NCBI RefSeq assembly: GCF_019402665.1
Contig: NZ_VSST01000003.1
Span: forward strand, 1-64,000
Source: Bradyrhizobium canariense
GTDB lineage: Bacteria; Pseudomonadota; Alphaproteobacteria; Rhizobiales; Xanthobacteraceae
Direction of reading: 5' to 3'
Length of the DNA stretch: 64,000 nucleotides
Both the position numbers and the translations under genes were made by a program. The notes beneath the pieces are model-generated. The model was not told the DNA's origin. It saw only the letters and a program-made list of their open reading frames with translations, and searched no databases. Every line of letters starts with the position of its first letter. Position 1 is the first letter of the stretch. Of the stretch, positions 1 through 9,561 are shown piece after piece.

Positions 1-123
1 GCCCTCGCTTGCGGGAGAGGTCGCGCCGAAGGCGCGGGTGAGGGCTCTGTCCTCTTGGGGGCTGTCCCATTGCGGACGCACCCTCTCCCCAACCCTCTCC
101 CGTAGACGGGAGAGGGAGCGCAG
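1..123. repeat. Imperfect palindromic intergenic repeat, copy 1
   Basis: The stretch opens with a GCGGGAGAGG-type arm and closes with CTCTCCCG...CGGGAGAGGGAGCGCAG. A related copy lies at 56232-56382, sharing the GGGTGAGGGCTCT core and the ACCCTCTCCCC block. It ends 9 bases before the first gene. This looks like a dispersed non-coding chromosomal repeat; its left end may lie outside the window. Confidence 0.7.
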
Positions 124-132
124 CACCGCTAG

Positions 133-618
133 ATGACCCTCGCCTACACCTTCCGCCCGATGACCGCGGCCGATCTGCCGTTGATCCGGCGATGGCTCCG
201 CGAGGTACATGTGCGGGAATGGTGGGGCGATCCGGACGAGCAGTTCGCGCTCGTGAGCGGCGATCTTGATGAGCCGGCAATGGAACAGTTCATCGTGTTG
301 GCCGGCGACAAGCCGTTCGGCTATCTTCAATGCTACCGCCTGACAGCCTGGAATACGGGTCTTGGGCCGCAACCGGAGGCCACCCGTGGCATCGACCAGT
401 TCATCGGCGAAGGCGACATGATCGGGCGCGGGCACGGTTCGGCATTGATCCGCCAATTCGCCGACGCGCAGTTGCGGCAGGGTCTGCCCCGCATCGTCAC
501 TGATCCTGATCCGCTCAACGCGCGCGCGGTGCGTGCCTATGAGAAGGCCGGCTTTGCCCCCGACCGCATGGTCGAGACGCCCGACGGAGCGGCGCTGCTG
601 ATGGTGCGCGAGCCATGA
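133..618 (+). CDS. GNAT-family acetyltransferase, AAC(6')-like
   Basis: A 161-residue single-domain acetyltransferase. It begins with the [17 protein letters not shown] segment typical of aminoglycoside 6'-N-acetyltransferase-like GNAT proteins, has an acetyl-CoA loop region with [12 protein letters not shown] around residues 97-108, and ends with the usual [13 protein letters not shown] helix-strand. The family transfers acetyl from acetyl-CoA to an amine; the substrate here cannot be told and resistance should not be assumed. Its stop overlaps the next gene's start (ATGA), so the two are probably co-transcribed in front of hslU. The ATG at 133 follows the repeat directly and I see no strong ribosome-binding site. 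Confidence 0.85.
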   Translation: MTLAYTFRPMTAADLPLIRRWLREVHVREWWGDPDEQFALVSGDLDEPAMEQFIVLAGDKPFGYLQCYRLTAWNTGLGPQPEATRGIDQFIGEGDMIGRGHGSALIRQFADAQLRQGLPRIVTDPDPLNARAVRAYEKAGFAPDRMVETPDGAALLMVREP

Positions 619-1232
619 CGCTGGCAACCACGCATGAGAGCAGGGCCGCGTTTCCACCGCTCGCCTGGGTCGGCATCGCGCTGCTGCTGCTGGCGACGCA
701 GGCCTCGATCCTGCTCGCGATGGGACGGGTGCCGATCTGCACCTGCGGTTACGTCAAGCTGTGGCATGGCGTGGTGAGCAGCTCGGAAAATTCGCAGCAC
801 ATCGCCGACTGGTACAGTTTCTCGCACATCCTGCACGGCTTCCTGTTCTATGGACTGACCTGGCTGCTGTTCGCGCGGCTGCCGTTCGTGTCGCTGTCCT
901 GGCCCGCGCGCCTGATCGTCGCGATGCTGATCGAGGGTGCCTGGGAGATCGTCGAGAACTCGCCGTTCATCATCGAACGCTACCGCGCCGGCACGATCTC
1001 GCTGGATTATTTCGGCGACAGCATCGTCAATTCGGTTTCTGACAATTTGTCCATGATGCTGGGCTTCCTCGCCGCGCGCCTGCTGCCTGTATCGGTGACC
1101 GTCCTGCTCGGGCTCGCCTTTGAAATCATGCTGGCGCTGCATATTCGCGACAATCTGACGCTCAATATCCTGATGCTGATCCACCCGGTCGAGGCCGTGA
1201 AACAATGGCAATCGGGTCCGCCGATCATCTGA
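615..1232 (+). CDS. DUF2585 (UPF0314) integral membrane protein
   Basis: A 205-residue protein with about four to five hydrophobic segments (near residues 15-35, 70-90, 95-115 and 145-180). The conserved [22 protein letters not shown] stretch (only parts quoted here are diagnostic: WHG, SSENSQ, DWYSFSH) and the [18 protein letters not shown] region match the DUF2585 family of alphaproteobacteria. No biochemical function is known for the family. It overlaps the upstream acetyltransferase by four bases and is followed by hslU; this neighbourhood with hslU is common in Rhizobiales, and hslV is likely just outside the left edge. Confidence 0.85.
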   Translation: MTLATTHESRAAFPPLAWVGIALLLLATQASILLAMGRVPICTCGYVKLWHGVVSSSENSQHIADWYSFSHILHGFLFYGLTWLLFARLPFVSLSWPARLIVAMLIEGAWEIVENSPFIIERYRAGTISLDYFGDSIVNSVSDNLSMMLGFLAARLLPVSVTVLLGLAFEIMLALHIRDNLTLNILMLIHPVEAVKQWQSGPPII

Positions 1233-1283
1233 TGGCAAAAAAGCGGCTTGTCCCGTCCCGCATCTGATCCTAGCTAAGGTCCC

Positions 1284-2588
1284 ATGACAGACTTCTCCCC
1301 CCGCGAAATCGTTTCCGAACTCGACCGTTTCATCGTCGGCCAGGCCGATGCCAAGCGCGCCGTCTCGATCGCGCTGCGCAACCGCTGGCGGCGGCAGCAG
1401 CTCGAAGGCTCCTTGCGCGAAGAAGTGCTGCCGAAGAACATCCTGATGATCGGCCCGACCGGCGTCGGCAAGACCGAGATCGCGCGGCGGCTCGCCAAGC
1501 TCGCCAACGCGCCGTTTCTGAAGGTCGAGGCGACGAAATTCACCGAGGTCGGCTATGTCGGGCGCGACGTCGAGCAGATCGTGCGCGATCTCGTCGAGGT
1601 CGCGATCGCCCAGGTCCGCGAGCGCAAGCGCAAAGACGTGCAGGCACGTGCGCAGCTCGCCGCCGAGGAGCGCGTGCTCGATGCGCTGGTCGGCGCCAAT
1701 TCCAGCGCGGCGACGCGGGACTCCTTCCGCAAGAAGCTGCGCGCGGGCGAGCTCAACGACAAGGAGATCGAGATCGAGACGCAAGGCGGCGGCAGCGGCT
1801 TTCCGATGTTCGAGATCCCGGGCATGCCTGGCGCGCAGATGGGCGCGGTTTCGATCGGCGACATCTTCGGCAAGCTCGGCGGACGCAGCAAGACGCGGCG
1901 GCTGACGGTGGAGAGCTCGCACGAGATCCTCATCAACGAGGAATCCGACAAGCTGCTCGACAGCGATCAGTTGACGATGGAGGCGATCAGCGCGGTCGAG
2001 AACAACGGCATCGTGTTCCTGGACGAGATCGACAAGATCTGCGCCCGCGAAGGCCGCGCCGGCGGCGACGTCTCGCGCGAGGGCGTGCAGCGCGACCTGC
2101 TGCCGCTGATCGAGGGCACCACGGTCTCGACCAAGCACGGCGCGGTGAAGACCGACCACATCCTGTTCATTGCCTCCGGCGCCTTCCATGTCGCCAAGCC
2201 GTCCGACCTGTTGCCGGAATTGCAGGGCCGCCTGCCGATCCGCGTCGAGTTGCAGGCGTTGACCCGTGACGACATGCGCCGCATCCTGACCGAGCCCGAG
2301 GCCTCGCTGATCAAGCAATATGTTGCGTTGATGCAGACCGAGGGCGTCACGCTCGACATCACCGACAACGCCATCGACGCACTTGCGGACGTCGCGGTCG
2401 CCGTGAATTCCACCGTCGAGAACATCGGCGCGCGGCGGCTGCAGACCGTGATGGAGCGGGTGCTGGACGAGATCTCCTTCACCGCCCCCGACCGCAGCGG
2501 TGAGACCGTCAGGGTCGACGCCGATTTCGTCCAGAAGCACGTCGGCGACCTCGCCAAGAACGCGGATTTGAGCCGGTTCATTTTGTAA
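1284..2588 (+). CDS. hslU: HslU, ATPase subunit of the HslUV protease
   Basis: A full-length 434-residue AAA+ unfoldase. It forms the hexameric ATPase that unfolds substrates and feeds them to the HslV peptidase. The N-terminal [16 protein letters not shown] segment, Walker A (GPTGVGKT, residues 57-64), Walker B (FLDEID, Asp247-Glu248 region), an inserted I-domain around residues 110-220, and the sensor region [16 protein letters not shown] near the C-terminus are all present. The C-terminal tail ends SRFIL, as expected for docking into HslV. No hslV is visible in the window; it probably lies to the left. Confidence 0.98.
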   Translation: MTDFSPREIVSELDRFIVGQADAKRAVSIALRNRWRRQQLEGSLREEVLPKNILMIGPTGVGKTEIARRLAKLANAPFLKVEATKFTEVGYVGRDVEQIVRDLVEVAIAQVRERKRKDVQARAQLAAEERVLDALVGANSSAATRDSFRKKLRAGELNDKEIEIETQGGGSGFPMFEIPGMPGAQMGAVSIGDIFGKLGGRSKTRRLTVESSHEILINEESDKLLDSDQLTMEAISAVENNGIVFLDEIDKICAREGRAGGDVSREGVQRDLLPLIEGTTVSTKHGAVKTDHILFIASGAFHVAKPSDLLPELQGRLPIRVELQALTRDDMRRILTEPEASLIKQYVALMQTEGVTLDITDNAIDALADVAVAVNSTVENIGARRLQTVMERVLDEISFTAPDRSGETVRVDADFVQKHVGDLAKNADLSRFIL

Positions 2589-2616
2589 TTCCGGGCGGCC
2601 GCGCTATGGATGCGGC

Positions 2617-3741
2617 GTGACCGCACGCATCCTGCAAAACCCCTGGCGCGTCCTGCTCGCGATCAACGCGGCGGTCATCGTCGGCGTCTTCGTTCACAAG
2701 ATCCAGCTGCCGCCTTACGTCCCCTACATCCACCTCCTCGTCGACTATCATTTCGGCTTCATCAAGCGCGCGCTGATCGGGGCGATCGTCGCGCTGTTCA
2801 CCGACAAGGTGCCGGTATGGCTGGTGTTCGCGCTCGGCGGCGCGACATGGCTGGTGACGCTGGGACTGTACGCAAGACTATTTCAGAAGACGTTCGGCTT
2901 CACCACGAAGACATTGCCGCTGTTCGTCTTCATCGCGGGCTCGCCGTTCTTCCTCAAGAACTTCATGCACACGCTCGGCCATTTCGACATCTATGGCTGC
3001 GCGCTGGCGATCATCCTGCTGCTGGTGCCGGCCGGCTCGCTGCTGTTCGTGGCGCTGGCTGCGCTGTTCTCGATCGTTCTCGTCCTGATCCACCACATCC
3101 ATCTCCTGATGTATGTGCCGACGATCATCACCATCGTCGTGATCAGGCACTATCTGACGCAGGGCTGCGATCGCACCAATGTCGCGTTCGGCGTCGTTGC
3201 CCTGCTTGCCGTCTCCACGCTGTTCTTCGCCGCGCAGTTTTGGGGAACGATGCCGATCGCGGAGGCGGATTTCGTTGCCTACCTGAAGAGCCGGATGGCC
3301 GATCCGTCGCGGACCGATATGTTGCAGTTTGCCTACATCTGGTATCAGCCGCTGACGAAGGAGATTTCCGACACCTGGGGCCGCCTGCCCCACAACATCC
3401 TTGGCGTGCCCGTGTTCTTGCTGCTGATCTGGCTGCACATACCGCTGTGGCGTTATTTTGCAAACCTTATCGGCGCGCTGGCAAACGACACGCATCGCCG
3501 TCTTGTGATCGCGGCGCTTGCCGGCGTCAGCCTCGCCTGCCTCGTGATGTTCGCGATGGTGTTCGACTATTCGCGCTGGATCTCGAACTGGGCGGTCTGC
3601 ATGTTCCTGATCCTGCACGCGGTGAAGATGCTGCCCGCCGCACGCGAGACGCCGCTGATTCGGGCGGAGGATCAGAAGACGAATATCTTCGGCCTGATCC
3701 TTACGCTGATCCCGCGCGTCGGAATCGTCCGGCCGTTTTAG
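2617..3741 (+). CDS. Polytopic membrane protein of unknown function
   Basis: A 374-residue protein starting with GTG, 28 bases after hslU. It has roughly nine hydrophobic segments, among them residues about 10-28, 45-75, 125-155, 160-180, 190-210, 268-290 and 305-340, so it is an inner-membrane protein. No catalytic motif that I recognise is present. The overall topology resembles integral-membrane glycosyltransferase or O-antigen-polymerase-like proteins, but that is only a resemblance. It ends convergently with the CoA-transferase gene, 27 bases apart. Confidence 0.7.
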   Translation: MTARILQNPWRVLLAINAAVIVGVFVHKIQLPPYVPYIHLLVDYHFGFIKRALIGAIVALFTDKVPVWLVFALGGATWLVTLGLYARLFQKTFGFTTKTLPLFVFIAGSPFFLKNFMHTLGHFDIYGCALAIILLLVPAGSLLFVALAALFSIVLVLIHHIHLLMYVPTIITIVVIRHYLTQGCDRTNVAFGVVALLAVSTLFFAAQFWGTMPIAEADFVAYLKSRMADPSRTDMLQFAYIWYQPLTKEISDTWGRLPHNILGVPVFLLLIWLHIPLWRYFANLIGALANDTHRRLVIAALAGVSLACLVMFAMVFDYSRWISNWAVCMFLILHAVKMLPAARETPLIRAEDQKTNIFGLILTLIPRVGIVRPF

Positions 3742-3768
3742 ACGGTGAAGCTCGATCTTCGTCTTATC

Positions 3769-4986
3769 TCAGCGCTTGCGCTCGGGTCCGCAGACCGTGC
3801 CCTGCTCGACCATCGCGTCGATCTCGGACCTGGAGTAGCCGAACTCGCCCAGCACCTCGGCGGCGTGCTGGCTGAATTTCGGCGGCAGGCGACGTAGGCT
3901 CGGCTTGCTGCGATCGAGCCGGATCGGGGATGCCACGCCCTTGTACCAATCCTTCTCGATGATATCGCCGCGCGCGATCGTGTGCGGGTTGGTCAACGCT
4001 TGGTCGATCCTCTGCACGGGGCCTGCGGGCAGGCCCGCAGCGAGCAGGCGATTGCACAGCGGCTCGGCCTCGTGCTGGCTGAACACGGCGGCGAGCTCGG
4101 CCCGCAGCGCCTCGCGATTGGCGATGCGGTCCTTGTTGCGCGCAAAGCGCGGATCGGTGCCGAGCTCGGGCTTGCCGATCTCCTTGGCGAGCTTGCGGAA
4201 GGTGCCGTCATTACCGACGCCGATGAAGATGTTGTCGGTCTTGGTCGGGAAGATCGCATAGGGCACGAGGTTGGGATGCTCGTTGCCGGTGAGCGCCGGC
4301 GGCTTGCCATGCATGAAATAATTCGCGGTGTGCGGATGCATGATGGCAAGGCCGGTCTCGTACAGCGTGGTCTCCAGGAACTGGCCCTGGCCCGAGCGCT
4401 GCCGCTCCGACAACGCCATCAAGATGCCGATCGCCGCATAGAGGCCGGTGCCGATGTCGACCAGCGGCACGCCGATCCGCATCGGCCCGCTCTCGGGCGA
4501 GCCGGTCGCCGCGATCATGCCGGTCATGGCCTGGATGATGGCGTCATAGCCGGGATTGCCGCCGCGGGGACCGTCGGCGCCGAAGCCGCAGATCCGGCAA
4601 TGCACGAGGCGCGGAAATTTTTCGCGCAGCACCTCGTTGCCGATGCCCCATTTCTCCAGCGTGCCCGGCTTGAAATTCTCGATCAGGACGTCGGCGCTCT
4701 CCAGCATCTTGAGCAGCACGGTCCGGCCGCCCTCGGAGGCGAGATCGAGGCCGATCGAGCGCTTGTTGCGGTTGATGCCGATGAAATAGGCTGCGTCTTC
4801 GTCGTGGAAGGGAGGGCCCCAGTCGCGCACCTCGTCGCCTGCGGGCGGCTCGACCTTGATCACGTCGGCGCCATGGTCGGCGAGGATCTGGGTGCAATAG
4901 GGCCCGCCGAGCACGCGCGTGAGATCGATGACGCGCAGGCCGCTCATTGCGCCCGTGGCGGCTCCAGAACTGGCGGCTTCAGTCAT
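3769..4986 (-). CDS. Family III CoA-transferase (CaiB/BaiF type)
   Basis: A 405-residue CoA-transferase. The N-terminal LRVIDLTRVLGGPYCTQILADHGADVIKVE segment (diagnostic parts: DLTRVLGGP, GADVIKVE), the RNKRS motif and the NPGYDAIIQAMTG motif with the catalytic aspartate are clear. Family members move CoA between carboxylic acids such as formate, oxalate, carnitine, succinate or mesaconate; the acid pair is not predictable from this sequence. There is no adjacent partner decarboxylase, dehydrogenase or hydratase. It is a single gene on the minus strand. Confidence 0.9.
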   Translation of the reverse strand: MTEAASSGAATGAMSGLRVIDLTRVLGGPYCTQILADHGADVIKVEPPAGDEVRDWGPPFHDEDAAYFIGINRNKRSIGLDLASEGGRTVLLKMLESADVLIENFKPGTLEKWGIGNEVLREKFPRLVHCRICGFGADGPRGGNPGYDAIIQAMTGMIAATGSPESGPMRIGVPLVDIGTGLYAAIGILMALSERQRSGQGQFLETTLYETGLAIMHPHTANYFMHGKPPALTGNEHPNLVPYAIFPTKTDNIFIGVGNDGTFRKLAKEIGKPELGTDPRFARNKDRIANREALRAELAAVFSQHEAEPLCNRLLAAGLPAGPVQRIDQALTNPHTIARGDIIEKDWYKGVASPIRLDRSKPSLRRLPPKFSQHAAEVLGEFGYSRSEIDAMVEQGTVCGPERKR

Positions 4987-5160
4987 GCCTTCGCGTCCCC
5001 TGTGTCGATGTGATCACAGGCCTAACGAGGTTCGTCCGAGCGGGCAATGGCTTCCCGCGTAGGGCGTCATGCAGGCGGTCGCCGCAATCCCGCGGGATGG
5101 CAAATCAAGGGAAGCGGCTGGCCTGAGAGGGATCCCGGGTCAGCCGCTTCACCGAACCGA

Positions 5161-5586
5161 TCAGACGACCGTCAGGCGAACGTCGACATTGCCGCGCGTC
5201 GCGTTGGAATACGGGCACACCTGGTGCGCCTTCTCGACCAGCGCCTCGGCTTCCGCGCGGGCGAGGCCCGGCAACGAGACGGCAAGGTCGATGTCGAGAC
5301 CGAAGCCGCCGGCCGCGCGCGGGCCGATGCCGACGGTCGAGGTCACGGAGGCGTCGGCCGGAACCTTGGGGCCGCCCTGCGAAGACACGAACTTCATCGC
5401 GCCGATGAAGCAGGCGGCATAGCCGGCCGCAAACAGCTGCTCGGGATTGTTGCCCGCGCCGCCTCCGCCGCCGAGCTCCTTCGGCGTGGTGAGCTTGACG
5501 TCGAGCGCGCCGTCGAGGGTCGCAGCATGGCCGTCGCGGCCGCCGGTGGCCTTTGCGCTGGTCTTGTAGAGGACGTTCACTGACAT
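5161..5586 (-). CDS. ohr: Organic hydroperoxide resistance protein Ohr
   Basis: A 141-residue OsmC/Ohr-family thiol peroxidase that reduces organic (especially fatty-acid) hydroperoxides to alcohols in the cytoplasm. The two catalytic cysteines are at Cys59 (AAGYAACF) and Cys124 ([12 protein letters not shown]), and the PEQLFAAGY signature is intact. It is divergent from the MarR-type gene ohrR, with three matching dyads in the gap, which fits peroxide-inducible expression under OhrR repression. Confidence 0.97.
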   Translation of the reverse strand: MSVNVLYKTSAKATGGRDGHAATLDGALDVKLTTPKELGGGGGAGNNPEQLFAAGYAACFIGAMKFVSSQGGPKVPADASVTSTVGIGPRAAGGFGLDIDLAVSLPGLARAEAEALVEKAHQVCPYSNATRGNVDVRLTVV

Positions 5587-5740
5587 TTTCGTCTCCCTGT
5601 GTGTTCGGGTGGGGTGCGATCCTTATTGCAAACAATTAGATTGTGCGCAATTGAAATTATGGCGCCTCACATTTAATTGTTCGCAATTGAATGTGGCGAC
5701 GGCCGGCCCCAGAATGGAAGCAAGTCCTGTGAGATTCTCC
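5587..5740. promoter_or_regulatory. ohr/ohrR divergent regulatory region with three ATTG-N4-CAAT dyads
   Basis: Three 12-base dyads of form ATTG-N4-CAAT lie at 5625-5636 (ATTGCAAACAAT), 5640-5651 (ATTGTGCGCAAT) and 5676-5687 (ATTGTTCGCAAT). The second and third sit in a longer direct repeat (ATTNNATTGTKCGCAATTGAA). This AT-rich gap in a GC-rich window separates ohr from ohrR. OhrR proteins of other bacteria bind AT-rich dyads at the ohr promoter, so these are likely OhrR operators. Confidence 0.75.
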
Positions 5741-6202
5741 ATGCCCCGGAAACATTCGGCAGCGGACGCGCCGCTGCGCCTCGACAACCAGATCTGCTTC
5801 GCGGTCTATTCGGCCGCGCACGCCTTCAACCGCGTCTACAAGCCGCTGCTGGACCGGCTCGGCCTGACCTATCCGCAATATCTGGTGATGCTGGTGCTGT
5901 GGGAGCGCGACGACGTGCCGGTCAAGGACATCGGCGAAAAGCTGCACCTGGATTCGGGCACGCTGACGCCGCTGCTCAAGCGGCTGGAGGCGGCCCACCT
6001 CGTCAAGCGCACCCGCTCGAGCGAAGACGAACGTCAGGTGCTGATCGCATTGACGCCGCAGGGCCAGGCCCTGAAGGACAAGGCGCGCGCCGTGCCGCAA
6101 TCGATCCTGGCGGCGTCGGACTGCTCGGTCTCGGAACTGGTCGCGATGAAGGATGAGATTGTGGCGCTGAGGGACCGGTTGAATGCGGTGATCGGGGAGT
6201 AG
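5741..6202 (+). CDS. ohrR: OhrR, MarR-family peroxide-sensing repressor
   Basis: A 153-residue winged-helix regulator. Cys19 in the [10 protein letters not shown] motif is the reactive cysteine of OhrR proteins; its oxidation by organic hydroperoxide releases DNA. The [16 protein letters not shown] helix and the winged-helix [15 protein letters not shown] recognition region are canonical. The reading frame stays open upstream, with an in-frame ATG at 5714, but the ATG at 5741 gives the standard family N-terminus. Divergent to ohr and presumably represses both genes. Confidence 0.93.
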   Translation: MPRKHSAADAPLRLDNQICFAVYSAAHAFNRVYKPLLDRLGLTYPQYLVMLVLWERDDVPVKDIGEKLHLDSGTLTPLLKRLEAAHLVKRTRSSEDERQVLIALTPQGQALKDKARAVPQSILAASDCSVSELVAMKDEIVALRDRLNAVIGE

Positions 6203-6218
6203 GGGAAGAGGTGCGCTC

Positions 6219-6461
6219 TTAGGACAGCCGCTTCTTTGTGAAGGCCCGGCCGGAGTGAGACTTCAGGTACGCTTCAAAAGCGAGCGCTTTGTACTTGTCA
6301 CGGAAGGCGCAGTACCAGATCAGCTTCCAAGGCTTGAACTTGGCGGTGTGGGTGGATTTGCCAGCATTGTGCTCTGGAATCCGGCGCTTCAGATTTTCCG
6401 TGGCCCCAACGTATTCCTGCTCGGGAAATTCGATGCTGCGGAGGATGTAGACGGACCACAT
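6219..6461 (-). CDS. Small GIY-YIG domain protein
   Basis: An 80-residue stand-alone GIY-YIG nuclease-fold protein. The paired strands WSVYILRS (residues 2-9) and YVGATENLKRRI (17-28) correspond to the two halves of the GIY-YIG motif, with the conserved arginine in LKRR and the metal-binding glutamate in AFEAYLKS. Related small proteins (UPF0213/YhbQ group) have been linked to DNA repair or mRNA cleavage, but most have no known function. Convergent with ohrR, 16 bases away. Confidence 0.8.
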   Translation of the reverse strand: MWSVYILRSIEFPEQEYVGATENLKRRIPEHNAGKSTHTAKFKPWKLIWYCAFRDKYKALAFEAYLKSHSGRAFTKKRLS

Positions 6462-6535
6462 TGACGATTATCGCCTGGGCAGCCGCTGCGTGGGAATCTC
6501 ACCAGCCCGTCTTCGCCCTTCGGGCTTCGCCGGAC

Positions 6536-6596
6536 ACCACGCTTCGCCCTTCGGGCTGTGCGCGGCTGCGCCACGCGTAGCCCGAAGGGCGAAGCG

Positions 6597-6600
<4 letters not shown>
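6536..6600. repeat. 22-bp perfect inverted repeat overlapping the tRNA-Ala 3' end
   Basis: The arms are 6536-6557 and 6579-6600, built on the core GCTTCGCCCTTCGGGC, with a 21-base loop. The right arm includes the encoded CCA end of tRNA-Ala. A further partial arm (CTTCGCCCTTCGGGCTTCG) lies at about 6511-6529. In the transcript of the minus strand this would form a long stem right after the tRNA and could act as terminator or processing signal. Confidence 0.75.
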
Positions 6601-6672
<72 letters not shown>

Positions 6673-6738
6673 TTAACCGTCCGACGCGCCTTGGGCGACG
6701 CGTCGGGAAAGACCCAGAACCACAGTTCTGGAATTATC

Positions 6739-7149
6739 TCAAGTCTCTTCGTCACCGCCGACATCACCAATGATGTCGGTGACGTCCTCATCGCCCTCTT
6801 CGTCGTCGGCGATAAAGGTCGAATCATCGTCGTCATCGTCCTCGATGGTCTCATCGACTTCGATGTCGTCCTCGGATTCGGGCACGACGGCCTTGACCTT
6901 GCCGGTGTTCTCCTCGGCATCGGCCTCCTCGAGCGAGACCTCCTCGACCTCCGCCGGCTCCGGCGTGGCGTCGGCGGCAGCGGCTGCGTGGCGGGCTTCG
7001 GCGCCGCGGGGCGCGCGCGCCGGCGCGATGGGCGCGATCGGCACGACTTCTCCGGTATAGGGCGAGATCACCGGATTCTTGTTGAGGTCATAGAACTTTT
7101 TGCCCGTCGTCGGGCAAATACGTTTAGTTCCGAGTTCGGACTTGGCCAC
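6739..7149 (-). CDS. FYDLN acid-domain protein (TIGR02300 family)
   Basis: A 136-residue protein of a family restricted to alphaproteobacteria. The N-terminus (MAKSELGTKRICP, then GKKFYDLNKNPVISPYTGE) carries the FYDLN signature and resembles a degenerate zinc-ribbon; the C-terminal half from about residue 65 is strongly acidic (long Asp/Glu runs). Function unknown. It is divergent from aroA and 67 bases from tRNA-Ala. Confidence 0.9.
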   Translation of the reverse strand: MAKSELGTKRICPTTGKKFYDLNKNPVISPYTGEVVPIAPIAPARAPRGAEARHAAAAADATPEPAEVEEVSLEEADAEENTGKVKAVVPESEDDIEVDETIEDDDDDDSTFIADDEEGDEDVTDIIGDVGGDEET

Positions 7150-7321
7150 GGCAGAGGAATCCTGGAAATGTCTGAAAAGCGGTGCTTCACTTGGCTAGTT
7201 GGCGGCCCGCTGTCAATAGCGCATTACGGGAGAACGACATGCCCGTGACGGCGGGGAGACCGTGTGGTACCTGCCCCGCGAGTCCCGCAGGGACGTTTCG
7301 GGCCTATCCAAGGACACAAAC

Positions 7322-8659
7322 TTGACCGATTCCGACAAGCCGACGCCGCTCCAGTCGCGCGCCAGCGGTCCCCTGACCGGGAAAGTACGGGTGCCCGGAG
7401 ACAAGTCGATCTCCCACCGTGCCCTCATCCTCGGCGCGCTCGCGGTCGGAGAGACACGGATTTCGGGCCTCCTGGAGGGCGAGGACGTCCTTAACACCGC
7501 CAAATCCATGCAGGCGCTTGGCGCCAGGGTCGAGCGCACCGGAGATTTCGCCTGGAAAGTCGACGGCGTGGGTGTCGCAGGCTTCGCGGAGCCCAAAGCG
7601 CCGCTGGATTTCGGCAACTCCGGCACCGGCTGCCGGCTCGTCATGGGCGCCGTCGCCGGCTGCCCGATCTCTGCGATTTTCGACGGCGATGCCTCGCTGC
7701 GCACCCGGCCCATGCGCCGGATTCTGGACCCGCTGGAAAAGATGGGCGCGAAGGTCGTCGCCGGCGGCGAGGGCGGCCGTCTGCCGTTGACGGTCCAGGG
7801 TGCGCGCGATCCGCTGCCGATCACCTACAAGACCCCGGTCGCCTCGGCGCAGATCAAATCCGCCGTGCTGCTCGCGGGCCTGGCCGCGCCCGGCATCACC
7901 ACGGTCATCGAGACCGAGGCCAGCCGCGACCACACCGAGCTGATGCTCAAGCATTTCGGCGCCGAGATCACCTCGGTGCGGGAAGGTCAGCACGGCCGCC
8001 GTATCACGCTCGTGGGGCAGCCGGAGTTACATGGCGCCAATGTCGTCGTGCCCGCCGATCCCTCATCGGCGGCGTTCCCCATCGTTGCCGCGCTGATCGT
8101 CGAAGGTTCCGAAATCGTTCTGTCCGACGTCATGACCAATCCGCTGCGCACCGGTCTTTTCACCACGCTGCGCGAAATGGGTGCCTCGATTGAGGAAAGT
8201 GAAGTTCGCAGCGACGCCGGCGAGCCGATGGCGAAGCTGCGCGTACGCGCCTCGAAATTGCGCGGTGTCGAGGTGCCGCCGGAGCGCGCACCGTCGATGA
8301 TCGACGAATATCTGGTGCTGGCGGTGGCGGCCGCCTTTGCCGAGGGCACGACCATCATGCGCGGCCTCCAGGAGCTGCGCGTCAAGGAATCCGACCGTCT
8401 TGAAGCCACCGCCGCGATGCTCCGCGTCAACGGCGTCAAGGTCGAGGTCTCCGGCGACGATTTGATCGTCGAAGGCCGCGGCCATGTTCCCGGCGGCGGC
8501 GTCGTGGCCACCCACATGGACCATCGCATCGCGATGTCCGCGCTGGTGATGGGCTGCGCGTCCGACCAGCCGGTGACCGTCGACGACACCGCCTTCATCG
8601 CCACCAGTTTTCCGGATTTCATTCCGATGATGCGTTCGCTTGGGGCCGATTTTTCATGA
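7322..8659 (+). CDS. aroA: 3-phosphoshikimate 1-carboxyvinyltransferase (EPSP synthase)
   Basis: A 445-residue EPSP synthase if translation starts at TTG 7322; the frame is open further upstream (to 7262), but the residues before the TTG look non-conserved. It joins shikimate 3-phosphate to phosphoenolpyruvate in the chorismate pathway. GDKSISHRA (from residue 26), RVKESDR and the MIDEY motif with the catalytic Asp/Glu are present. The sequence is closest in style to the class II enzymes (CP4-like), but Gly101 in FGNSGTGCR occupies the position where CP4 has alanine. It overlaps cmk by four bases, forming aroA-cmk-(rpsA). Confidence 0.95.
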   Translation: MTDSDKPTPLQSRASGPLTGKVRVPGDKSISHRALILGALAVGETRISGLLEGEDVLNTAKSMQALGARVERTGDFAWKVDGVGVAGFAEPKAPLDFGNSGTGCRLVMGAVAGCPISAIFDGDASLRTRPMRRILDPLEKMGAKVVAGGEGGRLPLTVQGARDPLPITYKTPVASAQIKSAVLLAGLAAPGITTVIETEASRDHTELMLKHFGAEITSVREGQHGRRITLVGQPELHGANVVVPADPSSAAFPIVAALIVEGSEIVLSDVMTNPLRTGLFTTLREMGASIEESEVRSDAGEPMAKLRVRASKLRGVEVPPERAPSMIDEYLVLAVAAAFAEGTTIMRGLQELRVKESDRLEATAAMLRVNGVKVEVSGDDLIVEGRGHVPGGGVVATHMDHRIAMSALVMGCASDQPVTVDDTAFIATSFPDFIPMMRSLGADFS

Positions 8660-9294
8660 TCATCGCCATCGACGGGCCCGCGGCGTCGGGCAAGGGCACG
8701 CTCGGCAAGCGCCTCGCCCACCATTACGGCTACCGTCATCTTGATACCGGCGTGATCTATCGCGCGGTGGCCTATTCCCTGATGCAGTCCGGTCATGATC
8801 TCCGGGACGAGGCGGCGGCGGTCGCTGCGGCGCTGGAACTCGATCCCGAGAAGTTCGGCAATCCCGCCCTGAAGACCCAGAAGGCCGGCGAGGGCGCCTC
8901 CATCGTCTCGGCGATCCCAAGGGTGCGCGAAGCCCTGATCAGTTTTCAGCGGCAATTCGCCGCCGATCCGCCGGGCGCCGTGCTCGATGGGCGGGATATT
9001 GGAACCGTGATCTGCCCCCATGCCGACGTGAAGATCTTCGTCGTCGCCGACCCCAAAGTCCGCGCCCGCCGCCGGACCATGGAGGCCAAGGCGAGGGGTG
9101 AGGAGGCCGATGAGGCCGCCGTACTCGCCGACATCATCCAGCGCGACGAACGCGACAAGAACCGGGCGATCGCGCCCCTGAAGCCGGCCGCGGATGCTTA
9201 CTTGCTAGATAACTCCCAACTGGATATAGAAGGCGGCGTCCGGGCCGCCATCGACATTATCGAGGCCGTCCGAGCGGGCCGGTCGCGGGGTTAA
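8656..9294 (+). CDS. cmk: Cytidylate kinase
   Basis: A 212-residue (d)CMP kinase that makes (d)CDP from (d)CMP and ATP. The P-loop is near the N-terminus ([14 protein letters not shown], residues 7-20), followed by the [12 protein letters not shown] nucleotide-monophosphate-binding segment and the [12 protein letters not shown] motif. Its ATG overlaps the aroA stop (ATGA). The order aroA-cmk-rpsA is widely conserved in proteobacteria. Confidence 0.97.
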   Translation: MIIAIDGPAASGKGTLGKRLAHHYGYRHLDTGVIYRAVAYSLMQSGHDLRDEAAAVAAALELDPEKFGNPALKTQKAGEGASIVSAIPRVREALISFQRQFAADPPGAVLDGRDIGTVICPHADVKIFVVADPKVRARRRTMEAKARGEEADEAAVLADIIQRDERDKNRAIAPLKPAADAYLLDNSQLDIEGGVRAAIDIIEAVRAGRSRG

Positions 9295-9561
9295 GCCGCT
9301 GCCGTCATTGGAGGAAGCGCCCGCTCCCGCTCTTTGAGGTCGATACTCTCGGTCCCTGCTTGGGGCCGACGCGATCCAGGCTCCGGACAAAAGATTTCCA
9401 CGTATCGCACGCGCGGGCCTCAGCCGGCCCGCTTCCGCTGTTCCGTCCTCCAGGTCGGAGCAGCGAGCGGTCGCTCGAAGGTTCTGCGGACCTTCCGACA
9501 CTGCGCGTACGATGCGCCCAAGAACCCAACGGCCGGCACGACATCCGCAACTGGAGAACAA
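9295..9561 (+). promoter_or_regulatory. rpsA leader / intergenic region
   Basis: These 267 bases hold no convincing gene. The rpsA frame is open to about 9334 but the translation looks unlike S1. The region ends with GGAGAACAA before the ATG, so translation of S1 starts at 9562. A long leader is plausible because S1 synthesis is often autoregulated; I could not identify a specific structure. Confidence 0.4.

Noticed and set aside
133..618. Aminoglycoside resistance gene
   Set aside because: Only general AAC(6')-like GNAT similarity; chromosomal core context and no resistance-specific evidence.
537..2540. 667-residue open frame antisense to hslU
   Set aside because: Shadow frame created by high third-position GC in hslU and its neighbours.
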